DNA of 64,000 nucleotides. Source: Candidatus Trichofilum aggregatum (GTDB lineage Bacteria; Chloroflexota; Anaerolineae; Promineifilales; Promineifilaceae). Each line of letters begins with the position of its first letter. The stretch's first letter is position 1. Under the pieces are notes generated by a model, which did not search any database, was not told the origin of the DNA, and saw only the letters and a list, made by a program, of their open reading frames with translations. The stretch covers positions 11,434 to 75,433 of the forward strand of contig JADJUV010000031.1 in assembly GCA_016716885.1 (NCBI GenBank). Reading direction: 5' to 3'. The position numbers were made by a program, and so were the translations under genes. Below, in pieces: positions 24,280 to 33,595 of the stretch.

Positions 24280-26367
24280 ATGACGACGCAACTCAAAAAA
24301 CAACCCAAGTGGCGTGGTGACCTGGTACAACGCGCTCTGGTAGATTCATTTCGTAAATTAGACCCGCGCTGGATGGTGCGGAATCCGGTTATGTTTGTGG
24401 TGGAAGTGGGCAGTCTCCTGACGACACTCCTCTGGCTTCAAGCCCTATTCGGTGAAGGGGAAGCCGCGGCCGCGTTCATTGGCGTGGTCTCTGTCTGGCT
24501 CTGGTTTACGGTGCTGTTTGCCAACTTCGCTGAAGCGTTGGCCGAGGGGCGGGGCAAGGCCCAGGCCGATGCCTTACGCCGTACCCGCCAGGAGACCCAG
24601 GCCAAAAAACTGCGCCAACCCCAGCGGGATGCCGGTTTTGATATGACCGCTTCGACCGCCCTGCGCCGGGGGGATGCCTTCCTGGTGGAAGCGGGCGACA
24701 TCATCCCCGCCGATGGGGAAGTCATCGGCGGCATCGCTTCGGTGGATGAAAGTGCTGTCACGGGCGAAAGTGCGCCGGTCATCCGCGAATCCGGGGGCGA
24801 CCGCAGTGCCGTCACCGGCGGAACCCGCCTGCTGTCCGACTGGCTCATCATCCAGGTCACGGCCGATCCTGGCGAAGGGTTCCTGGACCGGATGATCAAC
24901 CTGGTGGAAGGGGCCAAACGGCAAAAAACACCCAACGAAATCGCTCTCAATATTTTGTTGGCCGGGTTCACCATCATCTTTTTGATCGTCTGTACCACCT
25001 TGCTCCCCTTTTCCATTTACAGCGTGGACGTAGCCGGACAGGGCACACCTATCACCATTACCGTGTTGGTGGCCTTACTCATCTGCCTCATCCCCACCAC
25101 GATTGGGGGTCTGCTCAACGCCATCGGCATTGCCGGGATGGATCGTATGATTCAGCGCAACGTTATCGCCATGTCGGGGCGGGCGGTGGAGGCGGCGGGG
25201 GATGTGGATGTGTTGTTGCTGGACAAAACGGGCACGATTACCCTGGGCAATCGGCAGGCGGTGGAGTTTTTGCCGGTGGGTGGGGTCACGGCGCAGGCAT
25301 TGGCCGAGGCGGCGCAACTGTCGTCGCTGGCGGATGAGACACCGGAAGGGCGGAGTATCGTGGTGCTGGCGAAGGAGCAATATGGGCTTCGCGGCCGCAC
25401 CGTCGGCTCGGCTCCTTCCACGCCCGATGGTTTACACTTTGTCCCGTTTACGGCCCAAACCCGCATGAGTGGGGTGGACATGGATGGAGTCAGTATCCGC
25501 AAGGGCGCACCGGACACCATGCAAGCGCTCATCCAACAGAATGGCCGCCTCGCTCCGGCAGACCTGAAACCGACGGTAGATAAAATCGCCCGCGCCGGGG
25601 GCACACCGCTGGTGGTGGCTCAAAACGGGCAGGCATTGGGCGTGATTCACCTCAAGGATATTGTGAAAGGGGGCATGAAGGAGCGGTTTGTCCATTTGCG
25701 CCAGATGGGGATCAAGACGGTGATGATCACGGGGGATAATCCGTTGACCGCGGCCGCGATTGCCGCCGAAGCGGGGGTAGATGATTTTCTGGCCCAGGCC
25801 ACCCCCGAAGCCAAACTGCAACTGATCCGGGATTACCAGACAGGTGGGCGGCTGGTAGCCATGACCGGCGACGGCACGAACGACGCCCCGGCGCTGGCCC
25901 AGGCCGATGTGGCCGTGGCCATGAACACCGGCACCCAACCCGCCCGCGAGGCCGCCAACATGGTAGACCTGGACAGCAACCCTACCAAGCTGATCGAGAT
26001 CGTGGAGATCGGCAAACAACTGCTGATGACCCGTGGGGCCTTGACCACCTTCAGCATTGCCAACGACGTGGCGAAATATTTCGCCATTATTCCGGCGGCT
26101 TTTGCCAGCACTTATCCGGTGCTGAACAGCCTCAACTTTATGCGCCTGGCGACCCCGGAAAGTGCGATTTTGTCGGCGGTTATCTTCAACGCTCTCATCA
26201 TCATATTCCTGATCCCACTGGCTCTGCGCGGCGTGCCCTACCGCCCCGTCGGTGCGGCCCAACTCCTGCGCGACAACCTGCTCATCTATGGCGTCGGTGG
26301 CCTCATCGCCCCGTTCATCGGCATAAAGGTGATTGATTTACTGTTGGTGGCGTTGGGCGTGGCGTGA
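24280..26367 (+). CDS. kdpB: KdpB, ATP-hydrolysing subunit
   Basis: 695 residues from ATG 24280, behind TTTGAGGATTAAC. P-type ATPase landmarks: actuator TGES at 161-164 (the Ser is the inhibitory phosphorylation site in E. coli KdpB), the Pro of LICLIPTTIGGLL in the membrane region (271), phosphorylated Asp315 in DKTGTITLG, the nucleotide-binding KGAPD motif, and the hinge GDGTNDAPALAQADVAVAMN. About seven membrane helices. It powers K+ uptake with KdpA, KdpC and KdpF. Three octamer sites sit in the gene, encoding AAAA, RGRT and AAAI. Confidence 0.97.
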   Translation: MTTQLKKQPKWRGDLVQRALVDSFRKLDPRWMVRNPVMFVVEVGSLLTTLLWLQALFGEGEAAAAFIGVVSVWLWFTVLFANFAEALAEGRGKAQADALRRTRQETQAKKLRQPQRDAGFDMTASTALRRGDAFLVEAGDIIPADGEVIGGIASVDESAVTGESAPVIRESGGDRSAVTGGTRLLSDWLIIQVTADPGEGFLDRMINLVEGAKRQKTPNEIALNILLAGFTIIFLIVCTTLLPFSIYSVDVAGQGTPITITVLVALLICLIPTTIGGLLNAIGIAGMDRMIQRNVIAMSGRAVEAAGDVDVLLLDKTGTITLGNRQAVEFLPVGGVTAQALAEAAQLSSLADETPEGRSIVVLAKEQYGLRGRTVGSAPSTPDGLHFVPFTAQTRMSGVDMDGVSIRKGAPDTMQALIQQNGRLAPADLKPTVDKIARAGGTPLVVAQNGQALGVIHLKDIVKGGMKERFVHLRQMGIKTVMITGDNPLTAAAIAAEAGVDDFLAQATPEAKLQLIRDYQTGGRLVAMTGDGTNDAPALAQADVAVAMNTGTQPAREAANMVDLDSNPTKLIEIVEIGKQLLMTRGALTTFSIANDVAKYFAIIPAAFASTYPVLNSLNFMRLATPESAILSAVIFNALIIIFLIPLALRGVPYRPVGAAQLLRDNLLIYGVGGLIAPFIGIKVIDLLLVALGVA

Positions 26368-26442
26368 TGCATGATGCGTGATACGTGGTGCGTGGACAAC
26401 AAAGGTATGCTGGAAACACGCAATACGCAACACGCAACACAT
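26368..26442. repeat. GTGATACGTG-word hairpin between kdpB and kdpC
   Basis: GCATGATGCGTGATACGTGGTGCGTGG pairs with CACGCAATACGCAACACGCAACAC across a short loop. A one-arm copy is at 55922-55972. It begins right at the kdpB stop. The remaining spacer to 26576 holds no feature I can name apart from the kdpC ribosome site. Confidence 0.85.
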
Positions 26443-26576
26443 TTTCCCCCACTTGATAAAAAGGATGTATTTATACAGGTGGAACTATTGGAACCTCTGG
26501 GACGTCGGTCCTAGGCGTGGGAGCATTCCAGCGAGCGTGGAACGAGTACCTGCATAGATACAAAAGGATACTCAAC

Positions 26577-27170
26577 ATGACTTCCCAAATTCGTCCGGCA
26601 CTCGTTTCTTTGGTGCTGTTTACCCTCTTAACCGGCCTGATTTACCCGTTGGTGGTAACAGGCATTGCTCAGGTCGCGTTTCCTGAGCAGGCGAATGGCA
26701 GTTTAATCATGGCCGATGGACAGGCCGTTGGCTCGGAACTGATCGGCCAATCGTTTGACGACCCAGGCTATTTCTGGGGACGGCTATCGGCTACGGGCAC
26801 ATTCGCCTATAATGCCTTTAATGCCGACAATCTGACCGCTTCATCTGGCTCCAATGATGGCCCGCTGAGTCCGGCCCTGCTGGACAGGGTGGCGGCACGG
26901 GTTGAGGCGTTACGGGCGGCCGACCCGGAGAACACGGCCCCGATTCCGGTGGACCTGGTGACGGCTTCGGCCAGTGGCTTAGACCCACACATCAGCCTCG
27001 CGGCCGCGGCCTACCAAATCTCCCGTGTGGCCCAGGCCCGCAACATGACCGAGGCAAACGTGCAGGCCCTGGTGGATCAATACACCGAACCCCGCCAATT
27101 CGGTTTCCTCGGCGAACCCCGCGTCAATGTGTTGCGGCTCAATCTGGCGTTGGACGGGGTGGAGCAGTAG
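26577..27170 (+). CDS. kdpC: KdpC, accessory subunit
   Basis: 197 residues from the ATG at 26577 (ribosome site AAAAGGATACTCAAC). An upstream in-frame start would add 20 residues and interrupt the signal-anchor pattern. The one N-terminal helix (LVSLVLFTLLTGLIYPLVVTGIAQ) is followed by the family's motifs FPEQANGSLI, GSELIGQSF, YFWGRLSAT, SASGLDPHISLAAAAYQISRVAQAR (about 137-161) and EPRVNVLRLNLALD. KdpC is thought to raise the ATP affinity of KdpB. Length and order match the family. The GCGGCCGC site at 27000 encodes the Ala tract of the conserved HISLAAAAYQ motif. Confidence 0.96.
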   Translation: MTSQIRPALVSLVLFTLLTGLIYPLVVTGIAQVAFPEQANGSLIMADGQAVGSELIGQSFDDPGYFWGRLSATGTFAYNAFNADNLTASSGSNDGPLSPALLDRVAARVEALRAADPENTAPIPVDLVTASASGLDPHISLAAAAYQISRVAQARNMTEANVQALVDQYTEPRQFGFLGEPRVNVLRLNLALDGVEQ

Positions 27171-27279
27171 GAACCTAAGCCAACATCGCAAAAAATGGTC
27201 GAATCTTGAAAAATGGTGAAGTTGGTGAATCTTTTGCCACGGATGGGAAACACGGAACTTGCTTTGGCCCGGGCCGTCC

Positions 27280-27389
27280 CCCCCCCGGGCACCCCCACTC
27301 CCGGCGAGGGCGAGGAGAAGGGGGGGGGGAAGAAAGAGGGAATGGTGGCTCACTGTTCACTTTCCTCTCAGCACTCAGCACTCAGCACT
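27280..27389. repeat. Homopolymer C/G tracts and CACTCAG words before kdpD
   Basis: C9-like and G10-like tracts (27279-27288, 27321-27331) flank ACTCCCGGCGAGGGCGAGGAG and form a possible stem. They are followed by TCAGCACTCAGCACTCAGCACT (27369-27389), a tandem word repeat that ends at the kdpD start codon. No clear ribosome site is left in front of kdpD. Confidence 0.65.
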
Positions 27390-30056
27390 ATGTTCCGTCC
27401 CGACCCCGACCAACTCCTCGCTCATGTCCAGGCTGAAGAAGCGCAGAAAAAACGCGGCCGCATGAAAATCTTTCTCGGTTATGTGGCGGGGGTAGGCAAA
27501 ACCTACGCCATGCTGGAGGCCGCCCACCAACGTAAAGCCGAAGGGGTGGATGTGGTCATCGGTTATGTGGAGACCCATCGCCGCGCCGAGACGGAAAGCC
27601 TGGTTGGCGGGCTGGAACTGATTCCCCGCCAGCAAATCCCCTACCGGGGCACAACCCTGCCGGAGATGGACCTGGATGCGGTGTTGGCGCGGCGGCCGCA
27701 ACTCGTTCTGGTTGATGAACTGGCCCACACCAACGCCCCCGGCTCTCGCCATCCCAAACGGTATCAGGATGTCGAAGAACTCCTCGCCGCCGGGATAGAC
27801 GTTTACACCACCCTTAACGTCCAACACCTGGAGAGCCTCAACGATGTCGTGGCTCAGATCACCGAGGTCGTCATTCGGGAAACCCTGCCTGACCGGGTGA
27901 TTGACGCGGCCACGGAAATTGAGCTGATTGACCTGCCCCCGGATGAGCTTCTGCAACGGTTGCGCGAGGGCAAGGTGTATGTGCCGGAGCAGGCGGCACG
28001 GGCCATCCAGAAATTCTTCCGCAAAGGCAACCTGACCGCCCTGCGTGAGATCGCTATGCGCCGCGCCGCCGAACGGGTGGACGAGCAGATGCGGGCCTAC
28101 ATGCAGACCCGCGCCATCCCTGGCCCCTGGCCCGCCAGCGAACGACTCCTGGTATGCATTGGCCCCAATCCGCTGGGGGAACGGCTCGTCCGCTCGGCCC
28201 GCCGCCTGGCCGACGAGTTACGCGCCGAATGGTTTGCCGTTTATGTGGAAATTACCGGCCAATCCCACCTGACCCCGGCGGCCAATCAGACGCTTACCCG
28301 CAACCTGCGCCTGGCCGAAGAGCTGGGAGCCAAGAGCGCGATTCTCTCTGGCCCGACGATTGCCGAAGCGGTGTTGGCTTATGCCCATAAACATAACGTC
28401 ACCAAGATTATCGTTGGCAAACCGCTTCGTTCTCGTTTTAAGGAGCTTCTCCAGGGTTCGATTGTGGATCAGATTATTCGTTTCAGCGGGACGATTGATA
28501 TTTACGTCATCAGCAACGCCAGCCAGACGCCAAGCTCTGCCGAGACGCCACGCTCCTGGCTTCCCCATCGCCCCTGGCGACGGTATCTGCAAAGTCTGGC
28601 GCTGGTGATTGTGGCCACCCTGCTGAGTGAACTGATTCGCCCGTTTCTGCCCCCAACCAATCTGGTCATGCCCTACCTGGCGGCTATCGCTGTCGCCGCG
28701 ACCTATCTAGGCAGTGGCCCCTCGGTGTTGGCTTCATTCTTGAGTGTTGTCGCTTTTGATTTCTTTTTTGTCCCGCCTTATTACACCTTTTCCGTCTCCG
28801 ATACCCAATATTTGTTGACGTTTGCCGGGCTGTTTACGGTGGGGCTGGTGATTAGTTCATTGGCGGCGCGGGCGCGGGAACAGGCTGAGGCCGCCAGCTT
28901 CCGCGAGGGGCAGACGGCGGCGTTGTATGCGTTTAGTCGGGATTTGGCCGCGGCCGCGAACCTCGACGAAATGATCCAGGTCATCAGCTCCCACCTGAGC
29001 GAGAACTTTGGCCGTGAAGTCGTAATCCTGCTCCCCACCGGTCAGCCCCCCACACTTCAACCCTGCCCCGCTGACAGCCGCCTCGACGAGAGCGAAATGG
29101 CCGTAGCCGTCTGGGCCTATGAACACGGTCAACCCGCCGGTCGAGACACCGACACCCTGCCCTCGGCCCGCATCCGTTATTTGCCGCTAAAAACGGGGCG
29201 CAACGTCATTGGCGTGTTGGGAGTCAAGCCCCCGACTGTGGCCGGGTCGCTGGCGCCAGGGCAACGCCATTTTATGGATGTGTTTACCAGCCAGGCGACC
29301 ATCGCTATTGAGCGGGTGCAGTTGGCCGAACAGGCCCGCCAGGCCCAACTGCTCCAGGCCACCGAGAGTTTACAGACGGCATTACTCAACTCCATCTCCC
29401 ACGATTTACGCACCCCGCTGGTGGCGATCACCGGGGCGTTGAGCAGTTTGCGCGAGGATGGTTCTTTGTTAGATGAAGCTACCCGTGAGGAGTTGCTCCA
29501 CACCGCCTGGGGTGAAGCGGAGCGGCTGAACCGGCTGGTGGGCAATCTATTAGACATGACCCGGCTAGAGTCGGGGGCACTGAAGATTAACCTGAAGGCG
29601 GCTGAGGTTCAGGATTTGGTGGGGGTGACACTGGCACAACTAGGTTCCCGGCTACAACAGCGGCCGATCAATCTGGAAATTCCGCCTGATTTGCCGCTGG
29701 TCCAGGTGGATTTTTCCCTGATGGTGCAGGTGTTGGTCAATCTGGTAGATAACGCCGTAAAATATTCCCCACCTGACCAGCCCATTCTCATTCGCGCCAG
29801 GGAACAAGGGGATGAACTGATCCTGGAAGTGGTAGATCAGGGTATGGGTATCCCGGATGAAGACCTGGAGCGGGTGTTTGACAAATTTTACCGGGTACAA
29901 CGTGCGGATGGTGTGGCGGGAACGGGATTGGGTTTGTCTATCAGCAAGGGGATTGTAGAAGCGCATCGCGGCCGCGTTTGGGCACGTCATCACCCCGGCG
30001 GTGGCACAATCGTGGGCCTCTCCCTGCCCCTGAACAACGAATTGATCCACAGATGA
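27390..30056 (+). CDS. kdpD: KdpD, K+-responsive sensor histidine kinase
   Basis: 888 residues from the ATG at 27390 (E. coli KdpD has 894). A longer frame from 27213 would add 59 residues encoded by spacer repeats and is rejected. Order: KdpD N-terminal domain with P-loop GYVAGVGKT (30-38) and DELAHTNAPGSRHPKRYQDVEELL; Usp domain (about 240-365); four membrane helices of DUF4118 (about 390-490); GAF domain; phosphoacceptor His671 in SISHDLRTPL; ATPase with N box NLVDNAVKYSPP, G1 VVDQGMGIP, G2 GTGLGLSISKGIVEAHRG. It autophosphorylates under K+ limitation and passes the phosphate to KdpE. The last codons and stop lie inside the CACAGATGA hairpin repeat. Confidence 0.95.
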   Translation: MFRPDPDQLLAHVQAEEAQKKRGRMKIFLGYVAGVGKTYAMLEAAHQRKAEGVDVVIGYVETHRRAETESLVGGLELIPRQQIPYRGTTLPEMDLDAVLARRPQLVLVDELAHTNAPGSRHPKRYQDVEELLAAGIDVYTTLNVQHLESLNDVVAQITEVVIRETLPDRVIDAATEIELIDLPPDELLQRLREGKVYVPEQAARAIQKFFRKGNLTALREIAMRRAAERVDEQMRAYMQTRAIPGPWPASERLLVCIGPNPLGERLVRSARRLADELRAEWFAVYVEITGQSHLTPAANQTLTRNLRLAEELGAKSAILSGPTIAEAVLAYAHKHNVTKIIVGKPLRSRFKELLQGSIVDQIIRFSGTIDIYVISNASQTPSSAETPRSWLPHRPWRRYLQSLALVIVATLLSELIRPFLPPTNLVMPYLAAIAVAATYLGSGPSVLASFLSVVAFDFFFVPPYYTFSVSDTQYLLTFAGLFTVGLVISSLAARAREQAEAASFREGQTAALYAFSRDLAAAANLDEMIQVISSHLSENFGREVVILLPTGQPPTLQPCPADSRLDESEMAVAVWAYEHGQPAGRDTDTLPSARIRYLPLKTGRNVIGVLGVKPPTVAGSLAPGQRHFMDVFTSQATIAIERVQLAEQARQAQLLQATESLQTALLNSISHDLRTPLVAITGALSSLREDGSLLDEATREELLHTAWGEAERLNRLVGNLLDMTRLESGALKINLKAAEVQDLVGVTLAQLGSRLQQRPINLEIPPDLPLVQVDFSLMVQVLVNLVDNAVKYSPPDQPILIRAREQGDELILEVVDQGMGIPDEDLERVFDKFYRVQRADGVAGTGLGLSISKGIVEAHRGRVWARHHPGGGTIVGLSLPLNNELIHR

Positions 30057-30134
30057 CACAGATTTTCACAGATGAAACAGAAACCGGGTTTCTTGAGGTA
30101 AAATCATCTGTGTTCATCGGTGACATCTGTGGAT
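30047..30134. repeat. CACAGATGA-word hairpin between kdpD and kdpE
   Basis: TCCACAGATGACACAGATTTTCACAGATGA pairs with TCATCTGTGTTCATCGGTGACATCTGTGGA around AACCGGGTTTCTTGAGG. The kdpD stop TGA is within the first word. It is a third, unrelated word family in the operon, with the same architecture. Confidence 0.9.
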
Positions 30135-30142
30135 AATTCCCT

Positions 30143-30835
30143 ATGAGTGAAACAAGGGTACGAATTCTGATCGTAGACGATGAGCGGCCTATCCGTCGGT
30201 TTTTGCACGCCGCTTTGTCTGCTCATGGATACGAAATTTTTGAAGCCACCACCGGTCAAGAAGCCCTCAACGGTGTCATCCAACACCGCCCCGATTTACT
30301 TATCCTCGACCTGGGTCTACCCGACATGGACGGTGTGACTGTCACCCGCCGCCTGCGCGAATGGACCACCTTGCCCATCCTCATTCTCTCCGTGCGTGAC
30401 CGCGAGACGGACAAAATCACCGCCCTGGATGCCGGAGCCGACGACTACCTGACCAAGCCGTTCAGCACGGGGGAGTTGATGGCTCGCCTGCGGGTGGCCC
30501 TGCGGCATACCGCTTCCCCGGTGCAAGGGGCGGTGTTTGAAGCCAACGGCCTGGTGGTGGATACGGCCCGGCGGGTGGTGAGTGTCAACGACCATGAAGT
30601 TGCTCTCACTCCGACGGAATATGATCTATTGCGCCTGCTGGTGACGCACGCGGACAAGGTGTTAACCCACCAACAGATTTTGCGTCAGGTGTGGGGGGTG
30701 GGTTATGACACGGAATCCCCCTTGTTGCGGGTAAACATTAGCAACTTGCGGCGCAAAATTGAACCGGAGCCGGCGCGGCCGCGCTACATCTTCACGGAGC
30801 CGGGTGTTGGTTATCGGCTTAAGACCGGTTTGTGA
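30143..30835 (+). CDS. kdpE: KdpE, OmpR-type response regulator
   Basis: 230 residues. Receiver domain 1-120 with acidic pocket Asp12-Asp13, phosphoacceptor Asp56 (LLILDLGLPDMDG), and Lys in DYLTKPFSTGEL. The C-terminal winged-helix DNA-binding domain contains LTPTEYDLLRLLVTHADKVLTHQQILRQVWG and ends in RPRYIFTEPGVGYRL. Phosphorylated KdpE activates kdp transcription at low K+. The gene is last in the operon; its stop faces the next gene's stop, 11 bp apart, without a visible terminator. Confidence 0.96.
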   Translation: MSETRVRILIVDDERPIRRFLHAALSAHGYEIFEATTGQEALNGVIQHRPDLLILDLGLPDMDGVTVTRRLREWTTLPILILSVRDRETDKITALDAGADDYLTKPFSTGELMARLRVALRHTASPVQGAVFEANGLVVDTARRVVSVNDHEVALTPTEYDLLRLLVTHADKVLTHQQILRQVWGVGYDTESPLLRVNISNLRRKIEPEPARPRYIFTEPGVGYRLKTGL

Positions 30836-30846
30836 TGCGTCTTGGT

Positions 30847-31809
30847 CTATTGACTCTCCCACCATTGCCTTACGCGCAAAGCCCGCAACGTATTCCAGCG
30901 GCTCGGCCCCCCCGCTTTTTCCATCCTAAAATAGACACGCCCGGAATATTGATTTTGCACCGGCCAGAAGCCATCTTGTCGTTGTTTCTCGTCAAGCAGC
31001 ACCATCGCTTCCTGTAGGCGGGGATCACGAGGCGCACCGGCACGGGCAAAATAACTCAGCCCCCGCAACACGTCATAGTGCCAATAATGGGGAAAAGAAA
31101 AACAGGTAAACTTGGGGTTGATGATGTCGTTCGTTTTGTCGGAGCGGAAGAGTTTGTGCTGAAGCACAAATTCCAGGGCATTTTGTTCAGCCGCCAGAAC
31201 CGCCTCGTTTTGCTGGCCGTTTCCCCATTCCACATAGTCACGTAACCCGTCTAAAACATTAAAGGTGGTATGAAAGGAGCTGTGATGGGGCTTGGGCTTC
31301 CGGTGACGGCGACAGTTCCAGCCGCCATCGGGCATTTGCTCTTGCAACAAATTAGCCACGATGGCCTCAATGCGTTCGTCGTCAATCTCGAAATAAACCC
31401 CTAGCCGCAGGATCATACCCACAATACAGCGGTCACAGGCGGCCAGATTTTTCAGAAAGTTGGCATCAGCCTGCGCGCCTAATAGCTCTTTCAGGACCAG
31501 ATGTGCTCCCCGTTGCGCGGCCGCGTGCCCGGTCGGAATGCCTATATCACACAGCATCAGCAGAGTATACGTGGTGGATGTCCACTTAGGGGAGTAGATG
31601 CCACCCCCCCAACGAGCATCTGCGCTTTGTTGGGCCAGCAGTTGTGCCCCCCAGCCCGTTTCCAGCGTGCGTTGTCGTTCGGCTGTCCAGGCTGATGGCG
31701 GCGCGGCCGCGAGATCCCGCATCGTTTGCCAGCGAATGGCGGGGTCCCCTTCCATTAACCAGGGAATAATTTGTTCGTCGGTTGAAGTTGGCGCGCTCTT
31801 GGTGTTCAT
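30847..31809 (-). CDS. Squalene-cyclase/prenyltransferase alpha-toroid fold protein
   Basis: 320 residues. Several QW-like repeats of the terpenoid cyclase/prenyltransferase fold are visible: EGDPAIRWQTMRDL, ADARWGGGIYSPKWTSTTYTLLML, MPDGGWNCRRHRKPKPHHSSFHTTFNVLDGL, QDGFWPVQN. Full cyclases are about 600-700 residues and have a DxDD or DCTAE motif. Here the protein has half that length and no DxDD, so triterpene cyclisation is not supported. It is cytoplasmic and could bind isoprenoids or peptides. It is the last gene of a three-gene minus-strand operon (14-bp gap to the Ig/zinc-ribbon gene) and converges on kdpE. Confidence 0.75.
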   Translation of the reverse strand: MNTKSAPTSTDEQIIPWLMEGDPAIRWQTMRDLAAAPPSAWTAERQRTLETGWGAQLLAQQSADARWGGGIYSPKWTSTTYTLLMLCDIGIPTGHAAAQRGAHLVLKELLGAQADANFLKNLAACDRCIVGMILRLGVYFEIDDERIEAIVANLLQEQMPDGGWNCRRHRKPKPHHSSFHTTFNVLDGLRDYVEWGNGQQNEAVLAAEQNALEFVLQHKLFRSDKTNDIINPKFTCFSFPHYWHYDVLRGLSYFARAGAPRDPRLQEAMVLLDEKQRQDGFWPVQNQYSGRVYFRMEKAGGPSRWNTLRALRVRQWWESQ

Positions 31810-31823
31810 GCGTGTTGTCTCAA

Positions 31824-32606
31824 CTACCCGTCAAAACGGGAATCATCCAGACGGTGGCGCAGTTTGTCTTCTTCGCTCTGGGGAGAGTCACCGACATGCT
31901 CTTGCAATGCTTGCCGCTCGGCTTCTTCCGCGGCCGCGAGCAGGGCCGGCGGTACCGCCCGCACAATGGCCCATTTGCCACAAAAAGGGCAACGCTCTAG
32001 CTTGCCGAATAACATATTTGGGCTGAGAACATGGCGCGGATAAGCCCGGTGGCAACGCGGGCACAGCGCTCCCCCGGCCAGGCCATAGGTGCGCGGCGCG
32101 CCTGGGGCCATCCGCTCCCGCCCTGTTACCAACCCAATTAGGACCGGTATACCCACGGATAAAATAATCGCGCCTATGATGACCGGCAGAACCATTTTGC
32201 GGAATTCGTCGCGGCTTTCGGCCCCACTCATGAAGGTAGCCGTGAGGGTATTGGCCGATACTTCTTGTTCATCGGCGGTGAAGCCGGTGGCGGTAAGGGC
32301 ATGAACCCCCGGAGCAAAACTAGAGGTGCTAAATTGCAGTCGGAAAGGCGCTTCGGTGTCCTCACCGAGACGTTCACCATCCAGATAAAAGATCACCCGC
32401 GTCAGGTTGTCGGGGCCACTGGCGCGAACGGAGAAAGTACCCTCGATGCGGCCGCCAATCGCCGAGCCAAAATCGCGGTTCAAGCGAATGGTTAGAGCCG
32501 CGTCATCTTGGGCCAGAACGGGTTGGGTGAGGGTGCAATAAGCGATAAGGCTCAGGGCAAGTAAGAAGAGTGTTCGTTGCGGAAAATGTTTGGTTAAGTG
32601 GGACAT
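31824..32606 (-). CDS. Ig-like domain plus membrane helix plus zinc ribbon
   Basis: 260 residues. Signal peptide 1-33 (LFLLALSLIAYCTLTQPVLA). Residues 35-130 form an Ig-like (Big_9/Ig_7-type) beta domain: GGRIEGTFSVRASGPDNLTRVIFYLDGERLGEDTEAPFRLQFSTSSFAPGVHALTATGF. A membrane helix follows (MVLPVIIGAIILSVGIPVLIGLVTG, about 137-161). The cytoplasmic C-terminus has a zinc ribbon, LCPRCHRAYPRHV and ERCPFCGKWAIV, four Cys, then a charged helix. It probably spans the membrane once and links an outer Ig domain to an inner zinc ribbon. Its neighbours (12 bp and 14 bp gaps) are the hydrolase and the toroid-fold protein. The function is unknown. Confidence 0.75.
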   Translation of the reverse strand: MSHLTKHFPQRTLFLLALSLIAYCTLTQPVLAQDDAALTIRLNRDFGSAIGGRIEGTFSVRASGPDNLTRVIFYLDGERLGEDTEAPFRLQFSTSSFAPGVHALTATGFTADEQEVSANTLTATFMSGAESRDEFRKMVLPVIIGAIILSVGIPVLIGLVTGRERMAPGAPRTYGLAGGALCPRCHRAYPRHVLSPNMLFGKLERCPFCGKWAIVRAVPPALLAAAEEAERQALQEHVGDSPQSEEDKLRHRLDDSRFDG

Positions 32607-32618
32607 AATGTGTCTGGC

Positions 32619-33302
32619 TCAAGGGGTTTCGGGATTAACCCATTGTTGCCACCATTGTTGGTGAGCACGCCCACCGGCAGCGTTTAGTTTGTGGCCGGTT
32701 TGCATCTCGACCAGGGTCAAATCGGCTCTCGCGGCCGCAAGCAGTTCGGCCCCCGTTTTGGCTCGTTCATAGGGAACCGTGTCATCCTCTGTACCAATAG
32801 CCATGAAAACGGGCAGGTTTTCCAACGCGGCCGCGCTGGCCCCATCTACCTGCTCCGGGGCAAACCCCACCAACAGAGACGCCCCCTGCACGATGCCCGG
32901 ATGAAACATGACCGTGGCCAACGCCGCGGCCGCGCCCTGGCTAAACCCCATCAGATAGATGCGGTCAGGGTCGGCGTTGTAAAGGGTGGGTAGTGCGGTG
33001 ATGAAGGCGGCGATTTGATCCGCGGCCGCGTGAAAATCATGTAACGTGGGCCAGGGTGGGGGGCGTTTTTCCAGCCAGGAATAGCTGTCCGCCTCATCCG
33101 TGATGGGGGCACGGGGTGCGACCAGAAGCCAATTGTCTGGCACGGCGCGAGAAAATATCCACATGACTTCCTCGTTGCCCTTGTGTCCGTGAAGCATGAC
33201 CACGGTGGGGTGAGGGCCGGATGTTGTCGGTTGGGCCAGGCGATGGGTAAGGTTTGCGGCCGCGGGACCAGGTTCTACCAGGGTTGAAGGGCGAATAAGC
33301 AT
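32619..33302 (-). CDS. Alpha/beta hydrolase, phospholipase/carboxylesterase type
   Basis: 227 residues, the usual size of the family. The oxyanion region is VVMLHGHKGNE (35-45). The nucleophile elbow is GFSQGAAAA with Ser121. The catalytic Asp is Asp173 or Asp174 (GTEDDTVPY), and the His is His204 (QTGHKL). The family cleaves carboxylic esters or acyl-lipids. No signal peptide, so it acts in the cytoplasm. It is the first gene of the three-gene operon, 12 bp before the Ig/zinc-ribbon gene. Five octamer sites fall in this gene, the densest cluster of the window (32731, 32827, 32926, 33022, 33256), mostly as Ala tracts. Confidence 0.88.
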   Translation of the reverse strand: MLIRPSTLVEPGPAAANLTHRLAQPTTSGPHPTVVMLHGHKGNEEVMWIFSRAVPDNWLLVAPRAPITDEADSYSWLEKRPPPWPTLHDFHAAADQIAAFITALPTLYNADPDRIYLMGFSQGAAAALATVMFHPGIVQGASLLVGFAPEQVDGASAAALENLPVFMAIGTEDDTVPYERAKTGAELLAAARADLTLVEMQTGHKLNAAGGRAHQQWWQQWVNPETP

Positions 33303-33370
33303 GGCCCTAATTATACCTGGGAACGACTGTTTGGAGAGGTAAGAAAACGGGTGAGGAGCAGAAAATGGGC

Positions 33371-33414
33371 AAAAAAATGAGGTGTTCCATAAGCGGGCGC
33401 TTATGAAACACCTC
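33371..33414 (-). terminator. Rho-independent terminator, minus strand
   Basis: A 17-bp stem with one mismatch (GAGGTGTTCCATAAGCG, 33379-33395, with 33398-33414) is followed on the minus strand by A and seven T. It probably ends transcripts arriving from the giant surface gene, 307 bp upstream. Confidence 0.8.
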
Positions 33415-33595
33415 TGGGGGGGGAGCCGATTGGAAGTATATCAAAACTCAAATCGTTGTCAAAAATCACCCGTTTGTCATATTGTGAAGCCGCCCGGTCT
33501 AATCACCTTGATTGAATCGGGCGAACGGTGTGATGTATTCCGGTTAGCCCGCTAGCTTTTAAAAGATCTTGCTTGTTGTGCGCTTTGTGGAGGCA

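Noticed and set aside
27213..27389. 59-residue N-terminal extension of KdpD
   Set aside because: It is encoded by homopolymer tracts and CACTCAG words; the ATG at 27390 gives the family's usual start and length.
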